NCBI GenBank assembly: GCA_035652535.1
Contig: DASRDP010000104.1
Location: forward strand, 41,280 to 105,279
Length of the DNA: 64,000 nt
Reading direction: 5' to 3'
From: Chloroflexota bacterium
GTDB lineage: Bacteria > Chloroflexota > UBA6077 > SHYK01
Below are positions 1-7,917 of this stretch, in pieces; position 1 is the first letter of the stretch; each line of letters opens with the position of its first letter. Both the position numbers and the translations under genes were made by a program. The notes below the pieces were generated by a model. The model was given only the letters and a program-made list of their open reading frames with translations, had not been told where the DNA came from and made no database searches.

Positions 1-437
1 AGGCCACGGCCGACTCGTGGCGCCAGATCGGTGTGGGGGTCAACACCGTCGTCACGCCGCGCCAGCTCGCCTCAGATCGCGAATATCGAGCCACGAACCC
101 CGGGTTCGACCTCGTCCGCCAGCCCTTCGACTTGACGCGCTTCATCTCGTCCGAGATCCCCCTTCCCGACAACAACTGGAAGGGGAAGAACCGAACGCGG
201 TACAGCAACCCGGAGCTGGACGGCCTCGTCAGCCGGTACTACAGCACGATTCCCAAAACGGACCGCACCGCCGTCCTCGCCCAGGCGGCGCACATCTTGT
301 CCGACCAGGTGATCGGCCTGGGTATTTTTTATGGACCGGAACCGATGCTCATCAGCAACAAGCTCGTCAACGTCTCGTCGGGCAAGGCCGCCGACGTCGA
401 TGAGACGTGGAACATCGAGACGTGGGACCTCCGATAG
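1..437 (+). CDS. Family-5 ABC solute-binding protein, C-terminal part (5' end outside window)
   Basis: The open frame is already running at base 3 and ends at the stop at 435-437, so only the last 144 codons are here. They match the C-terminal lobe of the other family-5 (DppA/OppA type) receptors in this window. There is an 'NPELDGLVSRYYSTIP' block (mobile-tip region), a 'SNKLVNV' strand and a terminal 'WNIETWDLR', all with counterparts in the proteins ending at 2403 and 35377. The protein should bind a peptide or other small solute outside the membrane. No signal peptide can be seen because the start is missing. A complete paralogue follows in the same direction 214 bp downstream. Confidence 0.85.
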   Translation, partial: ATADSWRQIGVGVNTVVTPRQLASDREYRATNPGFDLVRQPFDLTRFISSEIPLPDNNWKGKNRTRYSNPELDGLVSRYYSTIPKTDRTAVLAQAAHILSDQVIGLGIFYGPEPMLISNKLVNVSSGKAADVDETWNIETWDLR

Positions 438-651
438 GGCAACGGCCCCCAAATGGCGTGAGGGGTGACGCGCCAGTGCGACGGCGACAGCCGCGGCGAT
501 GAAGGGAACCAGGGCTCCGCTCGTCGCCACGCAGCGTACAATAGGACCGGCCATCCGACGATCGAGGGAACGCACAGAGGGAGTGGCGCCGGTGGGCTGG
601 GGGGAGCGCCGCTCGTGAACGTGCGGCGCACACTGGCTGGCGAGGAGTGAG

Positions 652-2403
652 ATGACGCGCGGCGGGTCGCGAACATCGAGCCTCTACGCGCGAGCGGCCA
701 TCGCTCTCGTCGCCCTCATCACCACGATCGCCGCGGGCTGCGGCCCAACGGCGGCCCGCGCGCCGAGCGGCGACCGGGGGCCCGCCCAGGACCAGCGATC
801 CCCCAAACGCATCGCCATCGCCATGCTGGGCGAGCCGCCCGCGGTCTGGGACGACATCAAGATCGCCGGCGGGACCGTGCCCGGCATCGGCCAGTTCGAG
901 ATGCTGGTGACGGCCGGGCTGGCGGTCGCGGACGAGGCGGGCACGCTTCACCCCGAACTGGCCGAAGCGGTCCCCACGACCGAAAATGGCCTCTGGGAGC
1001 TATCGCCGGACGGGCGCATGCGCGTGACCTGGAAGATCCGCGATGGCGTTCGATGGCACGACGGCACACCGTTCACCTCGGACGATCTACTCTTCACGGC
1101 CACGGTGGGGAACGACACCGATCTGGCCGTGCTGCGCGAGCCGGCCTACGACCTCATCGCCGACGTCTCAGCGCCCGACCCGCGCACCATCGTCGTCTCG
1201 TGGAGCCAGCCCTACATCAACGCCGATCGCATGTTTTCCTCGGGATCCAGCGGGTTCGCCCAGCCGTTGCCGCGCCACATCCTGGAGCGACCCTTCAACG
1301 AGAACAAGGAAGGGTTCCTCCAGATTCCGTACTGGAACACGGAGTTCGTCAGCACCGGCCCGTTCAAGATTCGTGATTGGCAGACCGGCAGCTATGTGAC
1401 CCTCGACGCCTTCGACCAGTACGTCCTCGGCCGCCCGAAGCTGGACCAGATCGAGGTGAAGTTCATCGCCGACCCGAGCACCCTCGTGGCGAACGTCCTG
1501 TCCGGCGCCGTGGACCTCACGTTCTCACGCGCCGTGTCCATCGAGCAGGGGGTGCAGGTGCGCGACCAGTGGCACGATGGAAAGATCGTGCCCAACATCT
1601 CCGGCACGGGATGGACCATGATGTATCCCCAGCTTCGCGTGCCGAATCCGGCCGCGCTGGTGGAGGCGGACTTTCGCCGTGCGTTGATTCAGAGCATCGA
1701 TCGCGAGCAGCTGGCGGAGAGCCTGGCCGCCGGCCTCGGGCCGGTCGCCGACAGCATCATCCCCCCGGACGCCGCCGAGTACCCCGCCATCAAAGACAGC
1801 ATCGTGCGCTGGCCGTACGACACGCGCCGCGCCACGCAGATGATCGAGGCCATGGGATTCGCCAAGGGGGCCGACGGCTTCTACCGCGACCCAGCGGGCC
1901 AGCAGGTGTCCATCGAGATCCGGACCACGACCAATGAGGCGAACCAGAAGTCGTCGTTCGCGGTCGCGGACTCCTTCCAGCGGGTCGGACTTCGCTCCGA
2001 GGCGGTGGTGATCCCGGTCCAACGGCTCCAGGACAACGAGTACCGCGCGAATTATCCGGGCCTCGAGCTGGTGAACCAGCCGGACGGGGTCGATGGCCTC
2101 GACAACCTCCTCGACAGCTCCGCCGCCCCGCTTCCCGAGCGCAACTACCGCGCGCCGAACAAGAGCCGGAACCGCGGGTCCTACGTGAATCCAGACTATG
2201 ACGCCATGATGGACAAGTACCTCACGACGGTGCCGATGGGCGACCGGATGAAGGCCCTCGGAGCCCTCATCCACTTCCAGACCGACCAGCAGCTCGTCAT
2301 GGGCCTGTTTTACAGCGTGGACGCCATCATGATGACCAATCGCCTCGTGGGAGTGCCGCCGGCCAGCGGCTGGAACGCCCACACGTGGGACGTGACGTCG
2401 TAG
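652..2403 (+). CDS. Family-5 ABC transporter solute-binding lipoprotein
   Basis: 583 aa. An N-terminal hydrophobic stretch ends in a lipobox-like IAAGC at about residues 23-27, so export and lipid anchoring through LspA are expected. The family-5 body is complete: 'WKIRDGVRWHDGTPFTSDD' near residue 125, a 'TGPFKI' segment near 235, 'FRRALIQSIDR' near 343, and a C-terminal 'NRLVGV...WNAHTWDV'. A GAGGAG ribosome site lies at 642-647 and a possible -10 (TACAAT) at 537-542, giving a leader of about 100 nt. No permease or ATPase gene is adjacent. It is closest by eye to the proteins ending at 437 and 35377. The ligand cannot be read from sequence; peptides, nickel and sugars are all known for the family. 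Confidence 0.9.
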   Translation: MTRGGSRTSSLYARAAIALVALITTIAAGCGPTAARAPSGDRGPAQDQRSPKRIAIAMLGEPPAVWDDIKIAGGTVPGIGQFEMLVTAGLAVADEAGTLHPELAEAVPTTENGLWELSPDGRMRVTWKIRDGVRWHDGTPFTSDDLLFTATVGNDTDLAVLREPAYDLIADVSAPDPRTIVVSWSQPYINADRMFSSGSSGFAQPLPRHILERPFNENKEGFLQIPYWNTEFVSTGPFKIRDWQTGSYVTLDAFDQYVLGRPKLDQIEVKFIADPSTLVANVLSGAVDLTFSRAVSIEQGVQVRDQWHDGKIVPNISGTGWTMMYPQLRVPNPAALVEADFRRALIQSIDREQLAESLAAGLGPVADSIIPPDAAEYPAIKDSIVRWPYDTRRATQMIEAMGFAKGADGFYRDPAGQQVSIEIRTTTNEANQKSSFAVADSFQRVGLRSEAVVIPVQRLQDNEYRANYPGLELVNQPDGVDGLDNLLDSSAAPLPERNYRAPNKSRNRGSYVNPDYDAMMDKYLTTVPMGDRMKALGALIHFQTDQQLVMGLFYSVDAIMMTNRLVGVPPASGWNAHTWDVTS

Positions 2404-2740
2404 AGCGTCGCTCCCGGCGCGAATCGCCCAGGGAAGCTCGCCCAGCGCCTTCCAGCCGCCCCGATGTGACGGTCGCCGCGGGATTCGGCTTCGCGAACCT
2501 CGCGAGCGCTCATCTCCCGCTGTCGACGGCCACGCCCACGTTCTTCGACCCCGTTGAGGTTCATCGCGACGACGGTGACGCCGAATCCCGCGGTCGCGGG
2601 GAGCATCGACCCGAACGCTGATGGACTACGCCCCGACTGACACTTCGCCAACAAAGACCTGCAGCGCCTCGTCGGCCGCATGTGGGCCCGCTATACCGAA
2701 CGTCTCCCCGTGGACTGCGAGCGCCGACTTCACACGCGAA
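2404..2740. other. Intergenic stretch without a recognised gene
   Basis: No credible gene is seen between the receptor gene and the tmRNA terminator. On the minus strand about 2470-2640 an open frame includes 'GFGVTVVAMNLNGVEER', which faintly resembles the C-terminal end of a Dpp/Opp-type permease ('LNxxGD' region). This could be a decayed fragment or chance. Confidence 0.4.
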
Positions 2741-2778
2741 TGATAGAAAGATGCCGCTATCCATCGACAGATAGCGGC
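2741..2778 (-). terminator. Rho-independent terminator of ssrA
   Basis: A perfect 9-bp stem (GCCGCTATC / GATAGCGGC, arms 2753-2761 and 2770-2778, 8-nt loop) lies immediately after the tmRNA 3' end on the minus strand. It is followed by a T-rich run (ATCTTTCTATCA) at 2741-2752. The position and shape fit a terminator for ssrA. Confidence 0.75.
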
Positions 2779-2780
2779 GG

Positions 2781-3135
2781 TGGTGGAGACGGGGGGGAAT
2801 CGAACCCCCCGTCCAGAGCGAGTCGATCGGCGATGTACTCCAGGCGTAGTCGACGCTTTAACTCCTCGCTCTAGGCCCCCCGTCGACCGGGTTCCATCGA
2901 GCCAGTCGGCCTTGGCTTACTCGCGCCCCACGCCGACGGCGGGTCGCGCAGCACTTCGACTTATCGGCGCCCTATTTCGGCCCGCCGAAGTGAGGCCGAA
3001 GAGGACGGTCGCTGCTTACGCAGCGGCAGCGTATGCGTAGTCGCCAGTTACTGGCTTGCCCCCTGTTTTTCGAGTCGAGAGCGAACTCGGCCTGCAATCG
3101 CCTAATCTCCTCCCCTGTCGAGACCGAGCGTCCCC
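2781..3135 (-). ncRNA. ssrA: tmRNA (transfer-messenger RNA)
   Basis: About 355 nt, minus strand. The ends form a tRNA-like domain: 5' GGGGACG (3135-3129) pairs with CGTCTCC before an encoded ACCA at 2781-2784. A T-arm with the GGTTCGATTCC core lies next to it, and the 5' region carries a GGUCUCGACAGG element like the conserved GGxUUCGACxGG of tmRNA. The tag frame (3060 down to 3016) reads GKPVTGDYAYAAAA then TAA if GGC is the resume codon; a GGG immediately before it is an alternative. The RNA rescues stalled ribosomes with SmpB, whose gene lies 233 bp upstream in the same orientation. The 3' boundary is sure; the resume codon is inferred. Confidence 0.93.
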
Positions 3136-3203
3136 ATGTGTACGATGCGCCCGACGCCTTTCGGCATCCGCGCCTGCATGAGTTTACCATAACCGACGGA
3201 GCA

Positions 3204-3367
3204 CACCCCGGCCCGCGGTTCACGGCGGCGACACCCGCTCTCGCCCGTCGCAGCCGCGCGATTCACCCCGGCCCGCCGTTCACGGCGGCGACACCCGCTC
3301 TCGCCCGTCGCTGCCGCGCGATTCACCCCGGCCCGCCGTTCACGGACACCCACGCCCTCGTCCGTCG
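3204..3367. repeat. 60-bp tandem repeat, about 2.7 copies
   Basis: Units begin at 3204, 3264 and 3324. The first two 60-bp units differ at only two positions; the third is truncated and diverged after about 25 bases. Each unit starts CACCCCGGCCCGCCGTTCACGG or a one-base variant. The core GGCCCGCCGTTCACGGCG is partly self-complementary and recurs inverted near 14223-14250. The array fills the gap between ssrA and smpB. The period is a multiple of three, which makes a spurious repeated peptide in translation. Confidence 0.9.
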
Positions 3368-3850
3368 CTAGCGGGCCGACCAGAGGTCGCGTTTGACGGC
3401 GCGCTCGATCTCGCGCCGCGCGTCCCGCTCCGCGATGGCGGCCCGCTTGTCGTAGCTACGCTTGCCGCGCGCCACGCCCAGCTCGACCTTCACGTGGCCG
3501 CGGCGGTCGTACACGCGCAACGGCACGAGCGTCACGCCCGTCTCCGACGCGCGGCCGGCGAGGTGCGCGATCTCGCGCGTGTGGGCCAGCAGCTTGCGCG
3601 GCCGGATCGGGTCGTGGTTGTATCGGTTGCCCGCCTCGTATGGCGAGATGTGGGCGTTGAGCAGCCACAGCTCGCCGCGCTCGACCCGCGCGTAGGCCTC
3701 GCGCAGGTTCACCTTGCCCGCGCGCACGGACTTGATCTCGGTCCCCGTCAGGGCGATTCCCACCTCCAGCGTCTCCAGGATGTGGTACTCGTGATACGCG
3801 CGCCGATTCGTCGCGTACACGCGCTCGCGAGCGGGCGCTTCCTGCGGCAT
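3368..3850 (-). CDS. smpB: SsrA-binding protein SmpB
   Basis: 160 aa, the usual length for SmpB. It binds the tRNA-like domain of tmRNA and delivers it to stalled ribosomes. Family hallmarks are seen in order: 'NRRAYHEYHILETLEVGIAL' (residues ~15-34), 'GTEIKSVRAGKVNLREAYA', 'NAHISPYEAGNRYNHDP', 'LLAHTREI', and the basic tail 'GVARGKRSYDKRAAIAERDA', which is needed for tagging activity. The ATG overlaps the stop of the upstream protease gene at 3850, so the two are translationally coupled. The gene precedes ssrA on the same strand, separated by the tandem repeat. Confidence 0.97.
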   Translation of the reverse strand: MPQEAPARERVYATNRRAYHEYHILETLEVGIALTGTEIKSVRAGKVNLREAYARVERGELWLLNAHISPYEAGNRYNHDPIRPRKLLAHTREIAHLAGRASETGVTLVPLRVYDRRGHVKVELGVARGKRSYDKRAAIAERDARREIERAVKRDLWSAR

Positions 3851-5250
3851 TATCCGAGGACCGGTGCGCCGAGCGCCGCCTCTTCCCGGGCATCGAGGAT
3901 GCTCGCCTCCGCGTCATCGCGGAGCGATAGCCAGTCGCGCACCGACTGGCCCGGCGTCACCTGCATGGGAACGACAGCGCGCTGGCCCCCCAGCGGCGCG
4001 GCGGCGCTCGCGGGCTGCTGACGCACGAAGTCGACGGCCTGCTGCAGCGCGGCGTCCGCTCCGGCCGCCGCCACCACGGGGATCTGCGGCGTGAGGCCGA
4101 CGCCCTGAATGGGGCTCCCGTCGGGCGTGAGCCACCGCGCGACGGTGAGCCTTAGGGCGCCGCCGTCGCTCAACGTGTGGACAATCTGGACCGTTCCCTT
4201 GCCGTATGTCTGCTCGCCGACCAGCGTGGCGCGACCATGGTCCCGGAGCGCGCCGGCCACGATCTCCGCCGCGCTCGCCGTTCCAGAGTCCACCATGACC
4301 GCCATCGGACCTGAGAGGGCGCGCGGCCGCCCGCGCGTCCGGATCGCCTCGCGCTCGGCTCCGCGCCGCTCCTCGTACAGGACGACGCCCTCGTCGATGA
4401 ACTGGCTCGTCACGGCCACGGCGCCGTCGAGATAACCGCCCGGGTTGCCGCGCAGGTCCAGCACCCACCCGCGCGGGGAGCGCTGCGCGAGCTGGTCGAG
4501 CACTTCGCGCAGGTCCGACCCAACGCGCAGGGCGAAGCTGCTGATCCGAATGTAGGCGACGCCGTCCGGGCGCAGCTCCCCCCGCACCGATGGGACGCGG
4601 ATCTCCTCGCGCGCGACCTTGACGTCGAAGGGCGCCGCGCCCCCCCGAACGATGGTAAGGGTCACGGTTGAGCCGCGCGGGCCGCGAATCATCTGAATCG
4701 CGTCGAGGAGGCTGATGCCGTGCACGTCGCTCCCATCGACGCGAGTGATGACGTCGCCCGCCCTCAGCCCTGCGCGCTGGCCGGGCGAGCCGTCCAGCGG
4801 CGACACAACGTGCAGATCGTCGCCTTCCATCTCCACCTGGACGCCGATCCCGTCGAAGGCCCCGCGCAGGTCCGCGTCGGTGATCTCGCGGTGCGTGGGG
4901 TCGAGGTAGAGCGTGTGCTGATCGTCGAGCGCGGTGAGCATGCCGCGAATCGCGCCGCGCGAGAGCTTGTGGGGTTCGACGGCCGACTCGTCATAAAAAT
5001 CGCGGTCGACGTAGCCCCACGCCTCCCAGAAGGGGCGGAAGATGGCGTCCAGCTCCGGCGAGGGGGCTGGAACGGGCGCCGGCTCGGGCACGGCGCGGGC
5101 GAGGCCCACGCGCCGAAGGACCGGCTCGATCGCGGTGTGCGACCGGCCGATGGCATCCGCGTGCCCGAGCGCGTAGCCCAGGCCGAAGGGCCCGATGGCG
5201 AGCACGAGGAGCATGACGAGCAGCGACGTGACCTGACGCGCTCGGCGCAC
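3850..5250 (-). CDS. ctpA: S41 family C-terminal processing protease (CtpA/Prc type)
   Basis: 466 aa from a GTG at 5250, chosen because GGAGG lies 8 nt upstream (5259-5263), the likely promoter -10 sits at 5368-5373, and this start gives a clean signal-anchor: RRAR followed by a hydrophobic helix at about residues 10-27. A longer open frame to 5406 crosses the promoter. Next come the N-terminal helical region, a PDZ domain around residues 130-215 and the S41 core. The Ser in 'GTASAAE' (about S326) and the Lys in 'TYGKGT' (about K351) are 25 residues apart, as in the Ser-Lys dyad of Prc/CtpA. The active site should face the outside. It cleaves near the C-termini of exported proteins. smpB follows with a 1-bp overlap. 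Confidence 0.93.
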   Translation of the reverse strand: MRRARQVTSLLVMLLVLAIGPFGLGYALGHADAIGRSHTAIEPVLRRVGLARAVPEPAPVPAPSPELDAIFRPFWEAWGYVDRDFYDESAVEPHKLSRGAIRGMLTALDDQHTLYLDPTHREITDADLRGAFDGIGVQVEMEGDDLHVVSPLDGSPGQRAGLRAGDVITRVDGSDVHGISLLDAIQMIRGPRGSTVTLTIVRGGAAPFDVKVAREEIRVPSVRGELRPDGVAYIRISSFALRVGSDLREVLDQLAQRSPRGWVLDLRGNPGGYLDGAVAVTSQFIDEGVVLYEERRGAEREAIRTRGRPRALSGPMAVMVDSGTASAAEIVAGALRDHGRATLVGEQTYGKGTVQIVHTLSDGGALRLTVARWLTPDGSPIQGVGLTPQIPVVAAAGADAALQQAVDFVRQQPASAAAPLGGQRAVVPMQVTPGQSVRDWLSLRDDAEASILDAREEAALGAPVLG

Positions 5251-5367
5251 TGGCGCAGCCTCCGATGGATCCGCGCCTCGGGGATCTCCGTCCTGACGCC
5301 CCGAGGGTGTGACGAGATCACGCGTTGTCGAAAACGTGTGGCTCGGCGGACGTGGGTGATTGGAACA

Positions 5368-5376
5368 ATTGTACCA
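5368..5376 (-). promoter_or_regulatory. Extended -10 promoter for ctpA-smpB
   Basis: On the minus strand this reads TGGTACAAT, an extended -10 (TGnTAnAAT). Transcription would begin near 5361, giving a leader of about 110 nt before the GTG at 5250. No good -35 is seen, as is usual with extended -10 promoters. Confidence 0.5.
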
Positions 5377-5781
5377 TCGGCTCGTTCGGCCCCTATCGCG
5401 CCTCACCGGTGGCGCTGGCTTCCAGACAGGCGAACGGATCCCTTCGTCGCCCCAGCGGGGAGCAATTGGAGCCGCCTCCCATGGTCGTTCGACGGCTGCG
5501 CCAACGCTTCACCACCGCAGCCACCTCCACCAATCCGGATTCGGAGCCTTCGTTCTGAGCGGGACGACGGATCGGCCATGATATCCGTCGCCGGCGCGGG
5601 AGCCGACGCCGGCGGTCGCGGCGGCTCCGAACGGCGAGGCTGGGCGAGGAGCGATTGGGCAGCCCGCTCGCCTTGTTCGCCCAGCGAGTCCCGCGACCGG
5701 TCATGCCGGGCGAGCGCGATGGACCGCCGCGCGCGATGCTCATCCGGGACGTCGGCGGCCGCGTAGCACAATGGCCCCGGT
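5377..5781. other. Intergenic stretch without a recognised gene
   Basis: About 400 bp between the ctpA promoter and the recombinase stop. Frames are open on both strands because of the high GC content, but none shows a ribosome site or a recognisable domain. No repeat or RNA fold was seen. Confidence 0.5.
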
Positions 5782-6834
5782 TCAGCGCTGGTCGCGCCGG
5801 CGCACGTGGCGCTCGGCCATCTCCTCCGCGCTCAGGCTGTACCGGTCGAAGGCGTCGCGCAGGTGCTGGACCTCGTAGTGGGCGTAGATCTTTTTCGTGG
5901 TCTCCGGACTCGCGTGGCCCAGGATGTCTTGCACCTCGGAGAGCTTGGCGCCCTGGTTCAGCAGCACCGTCGCCTTGGCGTGGCGGAAGTCGTGGGTCGT
6001 GGCCGGCACGTCCGCCAGGAGGCTGATCTTCTTCACCGTCTTCCATATAGAGAGGGGCGACAGCCGATAGTTGGCGCCACGACCCCTCACCCTGCCGCGG
6101 GCACGGTCGTGGCGGATGAAGGCCGGCGCATAGGAGTCGTTCCGCGCGTTGAAGTAGGCGCGCAGCGCCTCCAGCGCCTCCTCGGAGAAGAAGACGACGC
6201 GCTCGCGGTCGCCCTTGCCCCGAATGATCGCCTGGCTGTTCCATCCATCATCGAGGTCGGCGCGATCGAGCCGCGACGCCTCCTCCCGCCGCATGCCGGT
6301 CGAGAAGAGCGTCAGGATGATGGCGCGATCGCGGAGAACTTCCAGGTAGGCCGCGGGAAAGCGCGTCGGGTCGGGGAGGGGAACAGACTTGACATAAAGC
6401 ACCACGTTCGCCAGGCGGCTGTCCACGCGCGGGGAGCGGTACGAAGCCCGCCCCATCCCCGCCCGCGCCTGCTCCTGGATCGCCTCGAAGCTCGTCTCGC
6501 CGTTCAGCATGTGTCGGCGGGAGAGGAACCGAAAGAACGCGCGCACCCCGGCGACGTACGTGGTGATCGTCGCGCGATCGTCCCGGCCGTAGGACCGGAT
6601 CAGCCAGCGCTGGAATGCCTCGAGCGCCTCCTCGCCGATCTCCGACGTGGCGAGCAGCTCCGGCTTGGCCTTTCGCTCGCGCAGGTGCTCGTTCCAGCGC
6701 CGGAGGGCGCTGGCGTACGTCGCCACGGTGCGGGGCGATTTGCCCACGAGCGAGTCGAGGAAGAGCTGCTGCGCCGCCAGGACCGACGGGTCAGCGGTGG
6801 ACGTTGACGGCGCGCCGGCGCTTGCGGACGACAT
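5782..6834 (-). CDS. Tyrosine site-specific recombinase (XerC/XerD-like)
   Basis: 350 aa from the ATG at 6834. The open frame extends to 7191, but that part is antisense to the next gene and has no domain. There is an N-terminal SAM-like core-binding domain (about residues 15-110, 'SPRTVATYASALRRWNEHL'). A C-terminal catalytic domain follows with Arg in 'STGMRREEA', Lys in 'GKGDRER', 'HDFRHAKAT', 'LGHASPETTKKIY' and the nucleophile in 'YAHYE'. All residues of the R-K-H-R-H-Y set can be assigned. It could be the chromosome-dimer resolvase or an integrase of a lost element. No attachment site or cargo was found, and the neighbours are housekeeping genes on one side and a nucleotidyltransferase pair on the other. 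Confidence 0.9.
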   Translation of the reverse strand: MSSASAGAPSTSTADPSVLAAQQLFLDSLVGKSPRTVATYASALRRWNEHLRERKAKPELLATSEIGEEALEAFQRWLIRSYGRDDRATITTYVAGVRAFFRFLSRRHMLNGETSFEAIQEQARAGMGRASYRSPRVDSRLANVVLYVKSVPLPDPTRFPAAYLEVLRDRAIILTLFSTGMRREEASRLDRADLDDGWNSQAIIRGKGDRERVVFFSEEALEALRAYFNARNDSYAPAFIRHDRARGRVRGRGANYRLSPLSIWKTVKKISLLADVPATTHDFRHAKATVLLNQGAKLSEVQDILGHASPETTKKIYAHYEVQHLRDAFDRYSLSAEEMAERHVRRRDQR

Positions 6835-6929
6835 CGTGGCAGCAATGGTAGCAGGCCAGTGGCGCGACCGCGTCCGGCCGCGCTCCATGTGTCGCAGGTG
6901 TGATAGCGCAACCCCCGGCCGCCCCTCGG

Positions 6930-7451
6930 CTACGACGCAAATGCCAGGTCCACGGCCCTGCGGAAGGACGCAGCGTCGAGCGCGGGATACCGGTACAGCT
7001 CGGGCTCGATGCGGGTGAAATACGCGCGAGCCGCGGCGGGATCCACCAGGCCCCGAGCGACCATCTCCCGAACGTCCGCGACGTCTTGGACGTGGCCGCG
7101 CTCCACCTTCGCCAGGGCCTGCGCGTACAGATCGAAGTGATAGAACGTGACTCGCCCCTCGCGGGAGATGAACGCGCCACGCTCTTCCCAACCCGCAGGA
7201 ACAGGGATGAAATCCACCGGAGCGGCCAGCTCGACGTTGATCTCCAGCGCCTCTTTCAACCGAGCAATCGCTCGCAACAAACGATCGCTATCCGGAACAA
7301 TCGCCAGGTCCACGTCGATGGTGGACTCGCGCCATCCCAGCAGCACCGCCGTCGCGCCCCCGGCGAGATACACCCGCGTATCAACCGCCGCTTCCACCCC
7401 GAGCGCCCGCATCAAGCGCTCGATCCGATCCCGGTCCGCTAACCCACGCAC
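6930..7451 (-). CDS. Nucleotidyltransferase-fold protein (DUF6036/AbiEii-like)
   Basis: 173 aa with a GTG start. It carries the minimal nucleotidyltransferase signature: 'YLAGGATAVLLGWRESTIDVDL' at about residues 28-49, that is GG followed by D-x-D. Further on are 'FYHFDLYAQALAKVERGHVQDVADV' and a helical end. Proteins of this shape include the AbiEii toxins and DUF6036 proteins found in two-gene modules. The start overlaps the end of the upstream small gene by 13 bp, so the two are co-translated. The role as a toxin is inferred from fold and gene pairing only. It could instead be a small-molecule or tRNA nucleotidyltransferase. Confidence 0.75.
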   Translation of the reverse strand: MRGLADRDRIERLMRALGVEAAVDTRVYLAGGATAVLLGWRESTIDVDLAIVPDSDRLLRAIARLKEALEINVELAAPVDFIPVPAGWEERGAFISREGRVTFYHFDLYAQALAKVERGHVQDVADVREMVARGLVDPAAARAYFTRIEPELYRYPALDAASFRRAVDLAFAS

Positions 7452-7705
7452 GCCGCCGCTCGCTCGAAGCTCACCAGCCGCCGGATCAGCGCGTTGTATC
7501 GCGAATGCGCCGAGTCCGCACCCGTCACGCTCAGCAGCGCGTAGAGCCGCTTCTCCGGATCCGGCAGCGGATTGGGCACCGCGATGCCGAGCTGCGCCAA
7601 CCGCGGCGCCCCGATGGACGCGAGCAACGCCGGAATCGACTCGACGCCGGCCTCCAGGTCGCGGATCCCGGTCTCGACGAGGTCGCCGCCGGGCAATGCG
7701 TTCAT
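7439..7705 (-). CDS. Small protein paired with the nucleotidyltransferase (possible antitoxin)
   Basis: 88 aa from the ATG at 7705. I do not recognise the family. The sequence is helical and fairly hydrophobic ('ESIPALLASIGAPRLAQLGIAV', 'EKRLYALLSVTGADSAHSRYNALIRRLVSFERA'), with no HTH or zinc motif that I can name. The start was chosen because a -10 (TATACT, 7717-7712) ends exactly 6 nt before this ATG, which fits a leaderless mRNA; an upstream in-frame ATG would lie before that promoter. The downstream nucleotidyltransferase overlaps it by 13 bp. The arrangement of a small gene first and an overlapping NTase second is typical of toxin-antitoxin pairs, but function is not shown. Confidence 0.6.
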   Translation of the reverse strand: MNALPGGDLVETGIRDLEAGVESIPALLASIGAPRLAQLGIAVPNPLPDPEKRLYALLSVTGADSAHSRYNALIRRLVSFERAAACVG

Positions 7706-7711
7706 GGCGGC

Positions 7712-7717
7712 AGTATA
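7712..7717 (-). promoter_or_regulatory. -10 element of a probable leaderless promoter
   Basis: On the minus strand TATACT is followed by GCCGCC and then ATG, so the expected start of transcription falls on the A of the start codon. No convincing -35 or ribosome site is present. Confidence 0.45.
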
Positions 7718-7828
7718 GGATGGCGGCGGGACCGGCACCACCGGGTCCTGGATCGTGCTAAGCATAATGTGAATTAACTTTAGCATAGCTTCTCTCAAGG
7801 GGAGCGGGGCCGCGCCCAGCTCCTGTGG

Positions 7829-7834
7829 TACACT
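7829..7834 (+). promoter_or_regulatory. Putative -10 of the ileS promoter
   Basis: TACACT preceded by TGG (7826-7828) gives an extended -10. Transcription would start near 7841, leaving a leader of about 77 nt before the GTG at 7918. It overlaps an upstream in-frame GTG at 7825, which argues against that earlier start. Confidence 0.4.
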
Positions 7835-7864
7835 TCGAGAAACGGCCCCCGCTACGCGGTGCAC

Positions 7865-7896
7865 GTCTCGTCCCAGTGGGGCGAGACTCTTTGTGT
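7865..7896 (+). promoter_or_regulatory. Terminator-like hairpin in the ileS leader
   Basis: GTCTCGTCCC (7865-7874), a 3-nt loop, and GGGGCGAGAC (7878-7887) form a 10-bp stem with one G-T pair. The stem is followed by TCTTTGTGT. It lies between the putative promoter and the start codon of ileS, 31 nt before the GTG. It could act as an attenuator or block the ribosome site. The T-run is weak and no T-box core could be confirmed. Confidence 0.4.
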
Positions 7897-7917
7897 CAGC
7901 GGCCGGACGGAGCGCGC

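Noticed and set aside
3102..3353. Protein with a 20-residue repeat encoded by the 60-bp tandem array
   Set aside because: It has no ribosome site or start in place, overlaps the tmRNA 5' end and consists only of the repeat translated by chance because the period is a multiple of three.
6835..7191. N-terminal extension of the recombinase by 119 codons
   Set aside because: It is antisense to the nucleotidyltransferase gene, has no domain, and a normal Xer protein starts at 6834.
5782..7705. Prophage or integrative element around the recombinase
   Set aside because: No other phage or mobility gene, no att duplication at a tRNA and no change in base composition; a lone Xer-type gene is normal in a chromosome.
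7801..7917. T-box riboswitch upstream of ileS
   Set aside because: Only a short match to the T-box core (GTGGTAC) was found; no stem I with an Ile specifier or full antiterminator could be drawn.
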